Notes: a model not told the origin generated them from the sequence alone. 64,000 nucleotides of DNA from CAWBOY01 sp963790585 (GCA_963790585.1 CAWBOY010000007.1:186001-250000); one strand, 5' to 3'. Shown: positions 47,479 through 58,930, counted from the stretch's first letter. Numbers and translations: made by a program.

Positions 47479-48504
47479 ATGGTACGTGCATCGACCATCG
47501 CCAATCGTCGGCGCGGCTTTACGCTCGTCGAGCTCCTGATCGTCATGAGCATCATTGCCATTCTGTCGGCATTGAGCCTCTCGGTGTTGATGAAAGTACT
47601 CAGCACCGGTGTTCAGGCGACGGCGACCACGGAACTGCGCGAACTGGCTCAGGCCCTCGAAGCCTGCAAGACCGATTTCCCCAACTTGCGCTACATCCCC
47701 AGCAAATTGATTCTGCGTCGCAATATGACGACCTATAACCCCTCGTCGCCGGCAACGATCACCTTCGGAACGACGACCCTGGCGGTGACGGCACAGGATG
47801 AAGCGCGGTCGATGGAAACGCTCCAGGCGATGTTCGGCCGACAGGTGATGAACAACACAAACATTATCTGGACCAACAACTCCCTCGATACTGCCGCTAC
47901 CAACACCGGCTGGGTCCTCTATGGCCCTGAGTGCCTGGTATTTTTCACCGGCGGCATCATGAGCGATGCGAACCCCGCTGTTTCCGGCGGCGTCATCACA
48001 CCGCTTGGCTTTTCGACTAACAACGCCAATCCGCTTCAAGCCGGCGGGACACGAAAAGGGCCCTATTATCCCAATTTCAAGACGTCGCGCTTGACCCCTG
48101 CGATGTACGTGGAAAACCTCGTGACGGGCAAGATGGTCGCCACGGGCTTCTTCCAGTATCAGGATCCGTTTGAAAAAGGTCCGGGCCAGCCTGGCCAGCC
48201 GTATGCCTTCTTTAGCTCCTATGGCGGCGGCAGCACTGGGAATAACTACACCGTCGCTAATAAGAAGGCGGGCGATTGTTATACTCTGCCGGCGGGCAGC
48301 ACGGTGGCCAACGGCTTGCAACCCTACGTTCAGCCGAACGGCGCCTTTTTGAATCCGAATACCTATCAGATTATTTCGGCGGGGCCGGATCTTTTCTTTG
48401 GCCCGGGCGGCAAGTGGGATCCCAAGAAAGGTGACTCGATTACTGTTGGAACTGGCGACAACCTCACGAACTTTAGTGGCTCGCCTCTCAAGGCTTCCAA
48501 TTAA
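47479..48504 (+). CDS. Prepilin-type protein 1 (GspG-like N-terminus)
   Basis: A 341-aa pseudopilin-like protein. Class III signal RRRGFTLVELLIVMSIIAIL with cleavage after Gly13 and Glu at +5, then the long hydrophobic helix. The mature body is large and polar with GTRKGPYYPNF and QIISAGPDLFFGPGGKW, the latter echoing GspG C-terminal motifs. GAGGA lies 8 nt before the ATG at 47479; a frame extension to 47356 merely translates the family-B repeat. First of five prepilin-like genes. Confidence 0.85.
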   Translation: MVRASTIANRRRGFTLVELLIVMSIIAILSALSLSVLMKVLSTGVQATATTELRELAQALEACKTDFPNLRYIPSKLILRRNMTTYNPSSPATITFGTTTLAVTAQDEARSMETLQAMFGRQVMNNTNIIWTNNSLDTAATNTGWVLYGPECLVFFTGGIMSDANPAVSGGVITPLGFSTNNANPLQAGGTRKGPYYPNFKTSRLTPAMYVENLVTGKMVATGFFQYQDPFEKGPGQPGQPYAFFSSYGGGSTGNNYTVANKKAGDCYTLPAGSTVANGLQPYVQPNGAFLNPNTYQIISAGPDLFFGPGGKWDPKKGDSITVGTGDNLTNFSGSPLKASN

Positions 48505-48516
48505 GGAACATCGGTC

Positions 48517-49512
48517 ATGTATCTACATAATGGCCGAGGCACGGCGGCTAACCGTGCCGGTTTCACCATAATCGAAATGTTCATCGTCATGGCTATCATC
48601 GCGGTACTGGCGACTCTCGTCGCCGGGACCGTGACGAAAATTCTCATGGCCGGCATGGGCAGTACGACGCGCGACCGGTTGTCAGCCATCCAAAAAGACC
48701 TGGACAGCAAATGGGCCAAGGTCACCGACGATGCGCGGCACGAGGCTATCCCGAGCGCTGTTATGAATGAATTGATGAATGGCATCCAGGTGTCGCCAAA
48801 TCAGCTTGCGGTCTTGGCGGGCACCGATGTCCAGGCAACGCAGCGGGCGCACGTGCTTTGGGTTAAATACCGTCAAATGCAGGCATTTCCGCAGTCGTTC
48901 ACGGAGATATTCAATCCGGATCCCCTCAACTTGGGAGTGCCGCCGTTGTTTGATTACAGGCAAGTGCTTTCCAAAGCGAAGATCACGAAAGCCCTCAATA
49001 ATCCGCCGCAGCTAATTGAGGAACTGGAGTCGTCGGCCTGTCTCCTGATGGCTTTGCAACATTTTGGCGCCAGCATTGATACGTATGGACCGGCCGTGGC
49101 CACCTTCCCGTATGGCAACGGCGCCTTGGAGGTCCGCGCCTTCAAGGACGCCTGGGACAACCAAATCGTCTTTTGTCGCTGGCCTGATAACAGCTCTCGC
49201 CTGAATCCAGGCGGCGCACAACCCGGCCAAGCGAACGACTCCGCCGATCCGACTGGACTCTTGCTCGACCAAAGCTGGCTCTCGAACACCTTGGCGAAGA
49301 ATCTGTTCGTCAAGACGTTCCACCATGTCGGCAACAACACCGGTGGGAAGCATAGCTTCAATCTTCGGCCCGTCGTCGTCTCACGCGGCCCGGATCAGTT
49401 GCTCGGTCTAAGTTTCGTGCGGAGAAGTTTGAGTGCCGCCAACGAGAATCTTTTCTTTAGCACGATTGTCGCAGGGGATGAGCAAGACAACATCTACAGC
49501 ACTTTACCGTAG
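48517..49512 (+). CDS. Prepilin-type protein 2
   Basis: A 331-aa protein with class III prepilin signal NRAGFTIIEMFIVMAIIAVL (cleavage after Gly15, Glu at +5). The body has no recognised domain; it resembles its upstream neighbour in length and in ending with a repeat-free polar region containing RPVVVSRGPDQLLGLSFV. It starts 12 nt after the preceding stop, so the two are co-transcribed. AAGGAA lies 8 nt upstream. Confidence 0.85.
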   Translation: MYLHNGRGTAANRAGFTIIEMFIVMAIIAVLATLVAGTVTKILMAGMGSTTRDRLSAIQKDLDSKWAKVTDDARHEAIPSAVMNELMNGIQVSPNQLAVLAGTDVQATQRAHVLWVKYRQMQAFPQSFTEIFNPDPLNLGVPPLFDYRQVLSKAKITKALNNPPQLIEELESSACLLMALQHFGASIDTYGPAVATFPYGNGALEVRAFKDAWDNQIVFCRWPDNSSRLNPGGAQPGQANDSADPTGLLLDQSWLSNTLAKNLFVKTFHHVGNNTGGKHSFNLRPVVVSRGPDQLLGLSFVRRSLSAANENLFFSTIVAGDEQDNIYSTLP

Positions 49513-49638
49513 AAGCGCCGCCGCTCGGTGAGCGGCTGGCTCGACGAATCTCTTTATGCGTTGGAGACGCAATTCCGCGCGACCTTGTCGCGCGGCCGGG
49601 GATGCTGTTTTTTGTGGTGTAGCAAAGCTGGTTTGTTG

Positions 49639-49713
49639 GCGAGCCGAGAGCGTTAGCTCCCGGAGAAAGTCAGAGCGACTGCAATGCCCTCCGGTCGCTT
49701 ACGCTCCCGGCTC
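49639..49713. repeat. Inverted repeat, family K
   Basis: GCGAGCCGAGAGCGTTAGCT and an inverted partner reading AGCGTAAGCGACCGGAGGG when reverse-complemented. It lies in the 262-nt gap between two prepilin genes; the rest of the gap shows nothing. Confidence 0.65.
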
Positions 49714-49774
49714 TTGAGGATATTTCTACAGAGTACGTGAAGATATGTTTTCCAGTTCCGACAGGAGTGATCCA

Positions 49775-50914
49775 ATGCGACGCTCTCCGCAGACAAGACG
49801 ACGTGGCTTCACGCTGATCGAGTTGATCGTTGTCGTCGCGCTGATCGGCATATTGGCGACCATGTTGTTCTTCTCGTTCCCGAGCTTTTCGGGGCAGAAC
49901 ACCGTCTCGTCCGCCGCCGATCGGATCGTCGGCGCGCTGTTGATTGCCCGGCAACGCGCCAAGCGCGATGGCCGCGTCACGGGGCTTCGCGTCTCACAAG
50001 ATGCCACCGGCGCTTGGACCGTTTTACAATATGTGCAACAGCCTGACGATTTTGTCATTGCCAATTTGCCGACCGATCTATTATCCGGCACGATTGCCAC
50101 GATGGGCCAGACTCCCATCAATCCTCCGGGGATTCCCAAAGCGGGCTACAAACCTCTTGGTTGGACACCGCCTGGACAACCGATGGCCAACACCATTTTC
50201 TTGAATCGCCGAAATACCAATCCAGTGAGTAATAAATTCATCCGTCTCCTGCCTGATTTTGGCTCCGACGATACGGTATTGCCAGGCGACTTTATTGAAA
50301 TTTATGGCGGTGGACCGGTGCATCAGATCGTTGCCGTGAATTCTCCCAAGCAAGCGACCATTCCCTTTGAATCGCTGACCGTGTTCGGTACGAACCTGCA
50401 ACCGCCGTTTCCCGCGACGCCCAGTCCCCTCCCCCCCACACCGTCCGTCGTCGGACCGGTGACTTATACCAGCGCGGCGCCGAACTACCGCATCATTCGT
50501 CAGCCGCGGCTCTTGAGCGGCGAAGCTCCAATTACCTTACCGACGCGCACCGGCTTGGATTTCTCTGTCCAAACGATCGGCGGCACCGCAACTGCATTGA
50601 CCAATCTCTTGCCGACGCAGATCGCGCCTGCGCCGGGCTGGATAACAGCTCCCGAACTGCCGCCCGCTCCGGCATCGCTCTATTGCGACATTCTCTTTAC
50701 GCCCAGTGGCGCGGTTACAGGCCAGGGGGCGAGTACAGGTCAATTGTATCTTTGGGTTCGCGATCTATCGGTGGACAACAGCACAAACATCGTCAACGGC
50801 TGGCCGGTAATCGTCGCCGTGCAGATGACCACGGGCTTTATTTCCAGTCAGCAAGCGAACGATCCTAACGATCCCTTCGCGATCACGCGCGATGGTCGCG
50901 GTGCAGGCTCGTGA
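49775..50914 (+). CDS. Prepilin-type protein 3 (GspH-like)
   Basis: A 379-aa protein. Signal TRRRGFTLIELIVVVALIGI with cleavage after Gly11 and Glu at +5. The following region, AADRIVGALLIARQRAKRDG, is the GspH pattern of an extended helix followed by an Arg-rich turn. The body is much longer than the usual 170 aa, with Pro-rich stretches near 225-235. AGGAG lies 7 nt before the ATG at 49775. 20 nt separate it from the next gene. Confidence 0.85.
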   Translation: MRRSPQTRRRGFTLIELIVVVALIGILATMLFFSFPSFSGQNTVSSAADRIVGALLIARQRAKRDGRVTGLRVSQDATGAWTVLQYVQQPDDFVIANLPTDLLSGTIATMGQTPINPPGIPKAGYKPLGWTPPGQPMANTIFLNRRNTNPVSNKFIRLLPDFGSDDTVLPGDFIEIYGGGPVHQIVAVNSPKQATIPFESLTVFGTNLQPPFPATPSPLPPTPSVVGPVTYTSAAPNYRIIRQPRLLSGEAPITLPTRTGLDFSVQTIGGTATALTNLLPTQIAPAPGWITAPELPPAPASLYCDILFTPSGAVTGQGASTGQLYLWVRDLSVDNSTNIVNGWPVIVAVQMTTGFISSQQANDPNDPFAITRDGRGAGS

Positions 50915-50934
50915 CTTATGGGAGGGCCGCTAAC

Positions 50935-52005
50935 ATGAATCGTCGTGGTGTTACCCTGGTCGAGGTTTTGGCTGCCATCTTCATCATGGGGATCGGCCTG
51001 CTCGCCCTTTTGACGCTATTTCCGCTCGGCGCTCTGAGCATGGCCAACTCCGTGCGCGACAACAATGCCGCCGCCGCGGGTTCGGCCGCGCTTTCGATCG
51101 CCCAGGCCTTTGATCTGCGCAACGATCCAAATGTGATTGCTGGCTTGCAAACTCCGCCATCTGTTGTGGTGGGTGGGTCGCTCGTTGCGGGCCTGCCGAT
51201 ACAACCCAATGGCCCCGGTTACCCAATCTTCGTCGACCCGATTTATGCGAGCTTCTCGGCCAATATCGGCTTCATTCCGCCTACTCAAGTAGGACAGGTG
51301 CCGGTAACACCCGGCATCCGCCGCATTGCTCCTTTTTTCAATAATTACACCGCCCAGGCCAAAACGTTCAACCTGCCCGCGCTCACTGATCGCTACTTCA
51401 CCTATTTGGACGATGTGACCTGGGACGCCAACGGCATGCCGCGCGATCCGAGCGGCTTGGCAGCCAATCCGTCCGGCGTGCCGCAGCAAATTGATCGGCC
51501 CGGCTCGCTGTCGTGGGCCTACATGATTCGGCCCAGCCGGCGCACGGCCAATCAGGTGACCACGACTTTCCCGATCGAGCCACTCGCGGAAATGTCGGTT
51601 GTCGTCTATCGCAATCGGTCGTTGAACACGCTGACTGGGGAAACGCCATATCTGGCCCAGGGCGCCATGGGGAGTACGACACTCAGCCTGTTTTACCCAA
51701 CGACTACGGACCTTCGCATCGGCGACTTCATTTTGGATACGACCTTTGACATCGCGGCCGACCCGCTGAATCCGACCACCAATTTCTTCGGGTCAGTCCA
51801 CGGCTACTTTTACAAAGTGGTCGATATCCTCGATACGCCCAGCCCCTCTGGCGGGACACTCACCCTCACTTTGGCGACGCCATTGCGGATGAATGTGGTT
51901 TCGCAGGTGCCGCCGGGCAGCGTCATCCAGCCGACGACCGGCCAGGTGGTCCATCTGAAAAATGTCGTTGATGTACAGGAACGAGGCTTGGGGCCCAAGC
52001 CATAA
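50935..52005 (+). CDS. Prepilin-type protein 4 (PilV/GspI-like)
   Basis: A 356-aa protein. Short leader MNRRG, then VTLVEVLAAIFIMGIGLLAL, the PilV/GspI pattern with Glu at +5 and a Gly-Leu-Leu-Ala helix. The body, DNNAAAAGSAALSIAQAFD onward, is Pro-rich and unlike any domain I know. GGAGG lies 9-10 nt upstream of the ATG; an in-frame start at 50911 overlapping the previous gene is possible but weaker. Confidence 0.85.
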   Translation: MNRRGVTLVEVLAAIFIMGIGLLALLTLFPLGALSMANSVRDNNAAAAGSAALSIAQAFDLRNDPNVIAGLQTPPSVVVGGSLVAGLPIQPNGPGYPIFVDPIYASFSANIGFIPPTQVGQVPVTPGIRRIAPFFNNYTAQAKTFNLPALTDRYFTYLDDVTWDANGMPRDPSGLAANPSGVPQQIDRPGSLSWAYMIRPSRRTANQVTTTFPIEPLAEMSVVVYRNRSLNTLTGETPYLAQGAMGSTTLSLFYPTTTDLRIGDFILDTTFDIAADPLNPTTNFFGSVHGYFYKVVDILDTPSPSGGTLTLTLATPLRMNVVSQVPPGSVIQPTTGQVVHLKNVVDVQERGLGPKP

Positions 52006-52014
52006 TTCGACTTT

Positions 52015-52150
52015 AGCCGCATTCGCCAGAATGCGGCAGCGCTGACTCGTGGCCGGGGTCGGTACGCCGACCCCGGCATAGCCCGAGCGGCTCCAGAGAA
52101 CCGAGGTCGGAGTACCGACCCCGGCCACGCCTGGTTTGGCGAATGCGGCT
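52015..52150. repeat. Palindromic repeat, family C, copy 2
   Basis: Outer arms AGCCGCATTCGCCA and TGGCGAATGCGGCT; inner arms CGTGGCCGGGGTCGGTACGC and its partner. The same core occurs in the outer arms of the palindrome at 34977. It occupies most of the 194-nt gap between two prepilin genes. Confidence 0.8.
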
Positions 52151-52199
52151 ACGGAAAAAAGCGACCAAAGCATCCTCGACCAACGGGAGCATCCATATT

Positions 52200-53792
52200 A
52201 TGCGTTACCGACCAGGCACTGGCCCACGGCAAGGCTTCACGCTCGTCGAACTGATGGTTTCGATGGCTTTGATCCTATTCATCATGACCATACTCGCCGA
52301 GGCCTTTTCGGCGGGGACGGAGACGTTTCGCCGCCTCAAGGGGATCGGCGACCTCCAGGACAAATTGCGCATCGCCGGCACGATCCTCAAGCGCGATCTG
52401 GCGGCGGACCATTTTCAGGGTCGCGTCCGGATGAGCGATCCGAATTTCTGGCTCAATGGTCCACCCGAAGAAGGCTTTTTCCGCGTCTATAACGGTTCCC
52501 CTGTAGCCAATGTCGCGGGCACTTTGGTTACAAGCCCTACGGCGAATTATCAGATCGATGGCACCGACACGGCAGGCCCTCCCGTCTATCGGGCGACCGA
52601 TCATGCGATTCACATGATGGTTCGCTACAGCGGCAAAACGGCAGGCGATGTGTTTTCCACCTCATTGCCTGGCGACTCGCCTCTGTTGGCGAACTTCGCC
52701 AACGGCATGGGCTACGACAGCCGATTTCAAGCGTTTCAAACGCCGATTCAGCCAACGCGCAATCCATTCATCGCCTATCGCTATCCCGCGGCCGAGGTGG
52801 CCTATTATCTGCGCCGCCAGCTCAGCCCCGCGGGAGTTCAAGATACCACCGATGGTTTCGTGGGTCTCTACACGCTCTGTCGCACGCAAAGGCTTTGCGT
52901 GCCGGATAACAACCTCATTGTGTCGCGTCCTCCAATTCCGAATGGCGCGCCTCCAACATTGGCCACGACGTTTGATTACTTTGGTATGAGCTGTTACACC
53001 GACCCGACCGTGGCGGCCCCACAGCTGTATTTCAATAATCCTCGCGATCTGACTGTGCCCGCGCGGCGCTTTGGTGTTTCGCCGCTGGTGACACTCACAA
53101 CTCCACCGGCATTTACCGTGAGCAACGATCCGACGCGGGCCGGCCAATCGGTCATGGCGGGTACGCTCGGGTTTTTCGACCCGGCCACCACGCCTGTCTA
53201 CCCCCTCGTTCGCGATATGTCGATCGTCGATCTCTCGGGGACCAAAAATTTGACCGCGACACAGCAATCAATCGGCACGGAAGTACTCCTGCCAGACGTG
53301 CTGTCGATGGACGTCAAAATCCTGATCGCCGGCGGGCTCAATTTCGTCGACCTGTATGATCCGACGTTGACGCCATTCAACTTCACCGGCAACGACAAGA
53401 ATGGCAATTGGTCGGACTTCCGCAACCCAGCCTTCGCCGGACCCAATGGGCCGCGCGTTTTCGACACCTGGACCCAGGTGTCCGACAATGTCTTCGACTA
53501 CACCAATCCACCGACGAAATTGGCCAGCGCCGCCGCTGTGCAGGGCGGCGCGTTGCCGCAAACCAATCCGGCGACGATTCCCCTCTGGAATATGAGTGTT
53601 TTAAGCGCAGTCACACCGCCCAAAAAGCCGCAGAACATCAACTTCGCGCTCATACCGATGTATCAGAATCAGGATCCGACCAGCCCTAATTTCGGCCAAA
53701 AGATCAGCATCCGGGCGATCCAGGTGACCTTGCGAATCTGGGACTCCAAAACCAGGCAAACGAGACAAGTAACTATCGTTCAGGATCTATAA
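52200..53792 (+). CDS. Prepilin-type protein 5 (PilW/GspJ-like)
   Basis: A 530-aa protein. Signal GPRQGFTLVELMVSMALILF with cleavage after Gly12 and Glu at +5, followed by AEAFSAGTETFRRLKGIGDL and a long region of mixed beta character as in GspJ/PilW, but about twice the usual length. The C-terminus KISIRAIQVTLRIWDSKTRQ is the typical last strand pair of GspJ. GGGAG lies upstream of the ATG at 52200. The GspK-like giant follows after 58 nt. Confidence 0.85.
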   Translation: MRYRPGTGPRQGFTLVELMVSMALILFIMTILAEAFSAGTETFRRLKGIGDLQDKLRIAGTILKRDLAADHFQGRVRMSDPNFWLNGPPEEGFFRVYNGSPVANVAGTLVTSPTANYQIDGTDTAGPPVYRATDHAIHMMVRYSGKTAGDVFSTSLPGDSPLLANFANGMGYDSRFQAFQTPIQPTRNPFIAYRYPAAEVAYYLRRQLSPAGVQDTTDGFVGLYTLCRTQRLCVPDNNLIVSRPPIPNGAPPTLATTFDYFGMSCYTDPTVAAPQLYFNNPRDLTVPARRFGVSPLVTLTTPPAFTVSNDPTRAGQSVMAGTLGFFDPATTPVYPLVRDMSIVDLSGTKNLTATQQSIGTEVLLPDVLSMDVKILIAGGLNFVDLYDPTLTPFNFTGNDKNGNWSDFRNPAFAGPNGPRVFDTWTQVSDNVFDYTNPPTKLASAAAVQGGALPQTNPATIPLWNMSVLSAVTPPKKPQNINFALIPMYQNQDPTSPNFGQKISIRAIQVTLRIWDSKTRQTRQVTIVQDL

Positions 53793-53850
53793 ATTCGCCT
53801 CCACGGCTCTGCCGGCGGCACATTATTCTTACTTTGGCGGGAGAGAACTC

Positions 53851-56800
53851 ATGATACTGCGCACTCGATTGCCGCGCCCTATAGGGCAGCGCTCCGGCGT
53901 CATCTTGATGGTCGTCCTGTCGCTCTTGACCCTCTTCGCCATCGTCGGCCTGACGTTCGTCTTCTACGCCGATTCGTCGGCGGCGTCGTCGGACATCGCG
54001 CTCAAGGCGGAAAATCAGACCCGGCCTGACTACGATCCGGAAGCCGCCATGTCGTTCTTCCTCGGCCAGATCATCTACGATCTGCCCGACGACGCGACCG
54101 GTGTTTATTCCTCGTTCCGCGGCCACAGCCTGGCCCGCAATATGTATGGTTGGTTTTATCCTACCGATAGCAATCCCGGCAGCCCGACATTTGGCCAAGC
54201 CGTCACGCCCGATGGTACGCTTGACCCGGTCAGCGGCTTGCCCAAAGCCTACCAGGTCAATTTCGTCGATAATCCTTTCAACGGTACTGGTAGATTGCAT
54301 ACGACGACAATGCCGCCTTCGCCTACGAACATGCAACAATGGCCGACGATGTCGAACTTTGTCAATCCCGCCAATCCGAACGTTCCCAACCCGATCGACG
54401 ATTTCAAGATCGTGAACTACACGTTCTTCGATACGGGCAGCTCCACATCGGGCGACTTTTTCTTTACCGACCCGAAGACGGGTAAGCCTGCGAGCCGACC
54501 GCTGCTGCGCGACCCGGAGCGCTATTTCCCAACCGTTGGCGTGGGCGCGAGCGCGGGTCCGCGGGCGGCGACGAACGGCGTCGTGGGAACGTTCACCGGC
54601 GGCTTCAATCCGTCGTATACCTACCCCGATAACAATGCTCTCTATTTGGCAGCCGTCAGTTCCGACGGTACGGTGCTTCAGCCTTCCTATCATCGAACGG
54701 ATAATACTTCAGGCGGTGGTCAACTCAACGCGCCGGGGGCCAATTGGACACAGCCCGTGTTCGGGAAATACATGACGCTCCGGCCCAATCAAGATTGGCA
54801 TCCTAACTTCTCGTTTCCTCCAGAAACATTTGGCGACGTCAAGAACCTGTTCTGGACCAAGGGTGGCAACGACAGCATCTGGATCGACGGCGACGGCCCC
54901 GTGCTGATTTCTCAGGATGGCCGCAAATACAAGATGATGGTGGCGCCCCTTATTCTGGACCTGGATAATCGAGTCAATCTCAATGTGGTCGGCAACGTAT
55001 TGGGCTTTACGCAAACCAAAGATCCGACCACGGGCAAACTGATTCCGCAGCTTTACACCCAAACGAGCAATCAAGGTTGGGGACCCTGGGAAGTCAATCC
55101 CGGTAAGCTGGCCCCCGCCTCCTTGAACCTGGCTCAGCGCACCGCCCTCGAGAACGAGATGGCGCAGCTATTCCTTGGCAACCCAGTGTTCCAAGCCCCG
55201 ACATTGATCAACGCCAGCCCAGCCGCTTCCAACCCAAGTCGCGTCGTCGGCCGTTATGGCGCCGCCGGTTTGCCCACGGGTCGAACGATCACGCCGGGCA
55301 TCGGCAGCCTGCCTCATGCCCTGGTCGATTTTGACGGCATTTGGAATACGGGCCTACACCAAGGCTTGAGGTACTGCCACAGGCAATCCCAATCAAACCG
55401 TGAAAGCATTCTTTTTGCCTGGCCAAAATGTCAATGGCCCCGCCTGGACGAGCTTCCCCTTTTACGATCCCTCCGCTTATGCCAACGGTTTTTCCGCCGA
55501 GACGCAAGTCGGCGGCGTCGCGACCAATCCTGCCATCCACCCGCTTGTCTACAACGTTTTGAATCCAGCCCTCGGCAACCGAGCGTTGCCGATCTCCAGC
55601 ACCGTGGCGATGCTGCGGAGCGGCGGAACGAATAGCGAGCAGATCCTCACCGATCTGGATCGTTTGCTCCCTATGAGTATGTCGCAGCCGCGCTTCCGTC
55701 AGATGGCCACGACCTTCAGCATGGACCTCGATCGTCCCGGGCTCACGCCTTACATGCGCGATACGTCGGTCAACGGGTTCTACCAATACTACTTACCAAC
55801 GAACACCGTTGGAGCGACTAGTAAGTTTCCCTTATTTGCCGCCGCTACGCCGCCGAACCCATTCGCAACCGCAACGGTGCCCGTCGATATGTCGACACGC
55901 GGCACGAAATTGGGAACCTTTACGGCGGGTGGAAGCGGTGCCACGGAATACGACCCGAACACCTGGCAAGCGGGAACCAACGGCCAGGGAACAACCGAAC
56001 AAAAGACCGGTGGGTTCCTCGACGCCTCCGTGCGCCGTATCGATCTGAACCGAATCTCCATGGCCAACTACATCAATACTCAAGGTAACTTGGTAAATAC
56101 GAACTACGTTTATCCAACGCCTGACGCGACGAGCGGCCAAATCAATATGACGGATCTGCCGACCGTTCAAAACTTTTTCATAGCGCAAAAAGCACGTTGC
56201 GACCTGGCCCGCGACATTTTCAATGCTCTGCGCCAGTTGACCGGAGCGAAAGATCCTCGAGACCTCACCGCGAACACGACCTCACCGGAATACATGGCAT
56301 TGCGCTGGTCGGCGCAACTCTCGGTGAACATTGTCGATTACATCGACGACGACGATATTAGCACGCCGTTTGTCTGGAATCCGGTTAACCCTACTTTCAC
56401 TACAACCAATACGCCGGGTACGGTGGCCAGCGTGACCAATCCGTTTCCGGGAATCAACGACGTCAATCAAGATCCGCAGAATTTTACTTCGGCGGCCCAA
56501 GTTGGGCTGCGCGTCGTATTCGGCTTTGAAGCGCCGAAAGCAGTCATCAACGAGGCGTATGTCCAGTATGAAAACGCTTCGAATGAAGTCGTCACGGGAA
56601 CAACGGCTACCAAGCCATTCCACTTAAATGCCTGGGTCGAGTTGCACAACCCAATGCTGTCTGGAAGCGCAACATTGCAGACCGCGCCTTTGAAGGACAG
56701 CAAAGGCAACATCCTTACCAATCCCTATGTTTCGTATCGTTTGCTCATGACCGATACGAATTCGGGTCTGGATGAGTCCACAGCCAACGGCAGGCAGAAT

Positions 56801-58918
56801 GTATTGGGCAATCCGGACGCCACGAATCTAACAGTGCTTCCGACCCATCAGAATTACAACGTCGCATTCGGCGATACCAATCTAGCTTGGCCGCCGGCGC
56901 CGCCGAAAGTTGTCCCACCAGCAAAGACCCCACCCTCTCCGACGGACTGGGCTCCAGCGAACGCCCTGGCTACATTGGCACCCGCCGCTGGAGCGTTTAA
57001 GGGAACATCGACCTCGACTGCCACTTCGTTAACCGCGACCGGCTTTTATGTTCTCGGTCCACAGGTCGGGCACACGAAAAATGAGAATCCGAATCTCAAT
57101 GCCTTCATTACGAATCGCTCGCCTCACATGACGCACCCCGTGCCTCTCGTAAATACGAATGCGAAGTCCATTGTTAAGCCGGACGTAGCGCCGGCGTCGG
57201 TCTCCTTTCTCCTACAACGCCTGGCATGCCCGTCGATACCTCCGAGCGCGACGAATCCCTACGTGCTGGTCGATTACATGGAGCAGGTTCCGGTATTTGA
57301 CGTGCGAGAAATGAAGCTTTCCGGGAAAGTGGCCGCTCCGCCGCCCCCATCTTCCGAAGCCTCCGTCGGCCGCGTGCAGCCGTTCGACGCCGTGAGCGCG
57401 AGCACTACCATTCCGAATAATTCTAAGGCAGTCGTCACCGGCTCGCCCGGCAAGATGTTCCAAAAATACTACACCAACGCCAATCAGCCGAAGCATTCCT
57501 TCCTGGCGCACAATTACGACGTTCCCGGAAAGATTCCACCCAAGGTCACGGTCGCGTATGGACAGCCGAACCAAACCACAAGCGACACGCTCCAGATGCC
57601 GTTCTCGTGGCCGAATCATCTCGATAGGCAAGTGATCAGCCCGATGGAGTTAATGACGGTATGTGCCTATAAGCCGCATCAGTTCACCCACAATTTCATC
57701 GCCGCGGGCGCTGCCGTCGGCAGTGCGCCGAACGCACAACAGCATCTGGCCAATTGGACCAGCAATTCAACTTTGTTGTACCGCCTGTTCCAAGTGGTCG
57801 AAGCCGGTCCAAGAGCGAACGGTGCCGTCCTCAACGGTCGAATACCGGGCAAGGTGAATATCAACACCGTGTGGGATAAGGAAGTGTTCCGGGCCTTGTG
57901 CGACGCCCAACGCGCCAACACGTTCTTTGGCCCCAGCGCGAACCTGTCTGACCAGTTCGTCGATGCGGTTTGGGCGCAAATCATTCAGCAGCGTTCACCC
58001 AATGCCGCTCCGCCTATTCCGACGATTACTCTCAACGACACGCCGTTTTGGAGCATTGCCACGGGGCCATTCACGGGCACAACCGACGCCCTGATGCAGG
58101 TTCGAGGCCTGAACGCGGGCCAAGGCGCGATGAACGTGCTGACTCCAAACGCAACTAATACCAATATGCTCTTATTGGAGCCATTCAGCACCGGAGCAAC
58201 GCCCACGCCGTTGACGTCTCATCCGTATCAACGGGTCGAGATGCTCAATAAGATCTTCAACAACCTCACGACACGCAGCAACACCTTCGCTGTGTTCCTG
58301 ACTGTGGGTTTCTTTGAAGTGCTCGATGACACGGTTCGCCCGGTGCGGTTGGGTGCCGAGATCGGGGCGAGTGAAAATCGCCAGATTCGCCATCACATGG
58401 TGGCGATCGTCGATCGCACGCAACTACAGATTCTTAACTTCCAATTGCCCGGCGTAGCGCTCATACCGGATCCGGCGCATCCGACCCTCGATCATATCGA
58501 GGTGCAACCGATCGCGCTCGATCCCCTGGATACGAACGCACCGCGACAATACAGCTATATTCCACAAAGCATGATGCAACTCCCCTTGCCGCCAGGGGCG
58601 ACACCGGTCACGAAGCCGATTAAGGACCCGCGCACGGGCCGCAATTGGACTCTGCAAGCCGGCAGCGTGCTCGTTCTCGATCCCGGGACGACGAGCGAAG
58701 AGACGGTCGTGCTGGAGACGGAACCAAGCAGTGTTGCCTTCTCCGGCGATCCGGCTCGATTGCGCTTCCGCATCTTGAAACAACACGGAGTCGTGGGTCC
58801 GAACGGCACGCGTCTCACCAGCATGAACGTCATCGTCCGTGGCAACCCTGGGCCGATGCCCAAGTACAACGCGCGACTCGATCCGACGGTGGTGCCGTTC
58901 GTAGCGGTCATTGATTGA
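53851..58918 (+). CDS. Giant GspK/PilX-like protein (one frameshift here)
   Basis: 1688 aa when repaired; normal GspK is about 320. The N-terminus RSGVILMVVLSLLTLFAIVG is the GspK/PilX type, lacking Glu at +5. A helical start (PDYDPEAAMSFFLGQIIYDL) is followed by very long Pro-, Asn- and Thr-rich segments. Near residue 1330 GKVNINTVWDKEVFRAL resembles the INLNTA segment of GspK, with a possible helix-hairpin near 1415 (ALMQVRGLNAGQGAMN). The frame shifts by +1 near 55369; dropping one base of CTTGAGGTAC joins LHQGL to GTATGNPNQTV. In type II systems GspK caps the pseudopilus tip, so this may be an enlarged planctomycete tip protein (inference). Confidence 0.75.
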
Positions 58919-58930
58919 GCGGGGTAAACA

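Noticed and set aside
53773..54693. 306-codon minus-strand frame over the GspK-like gene
   Set aside because: Arg-rich shadow sequence; the plus strand has the prepilin-like N-terminus and gene context.
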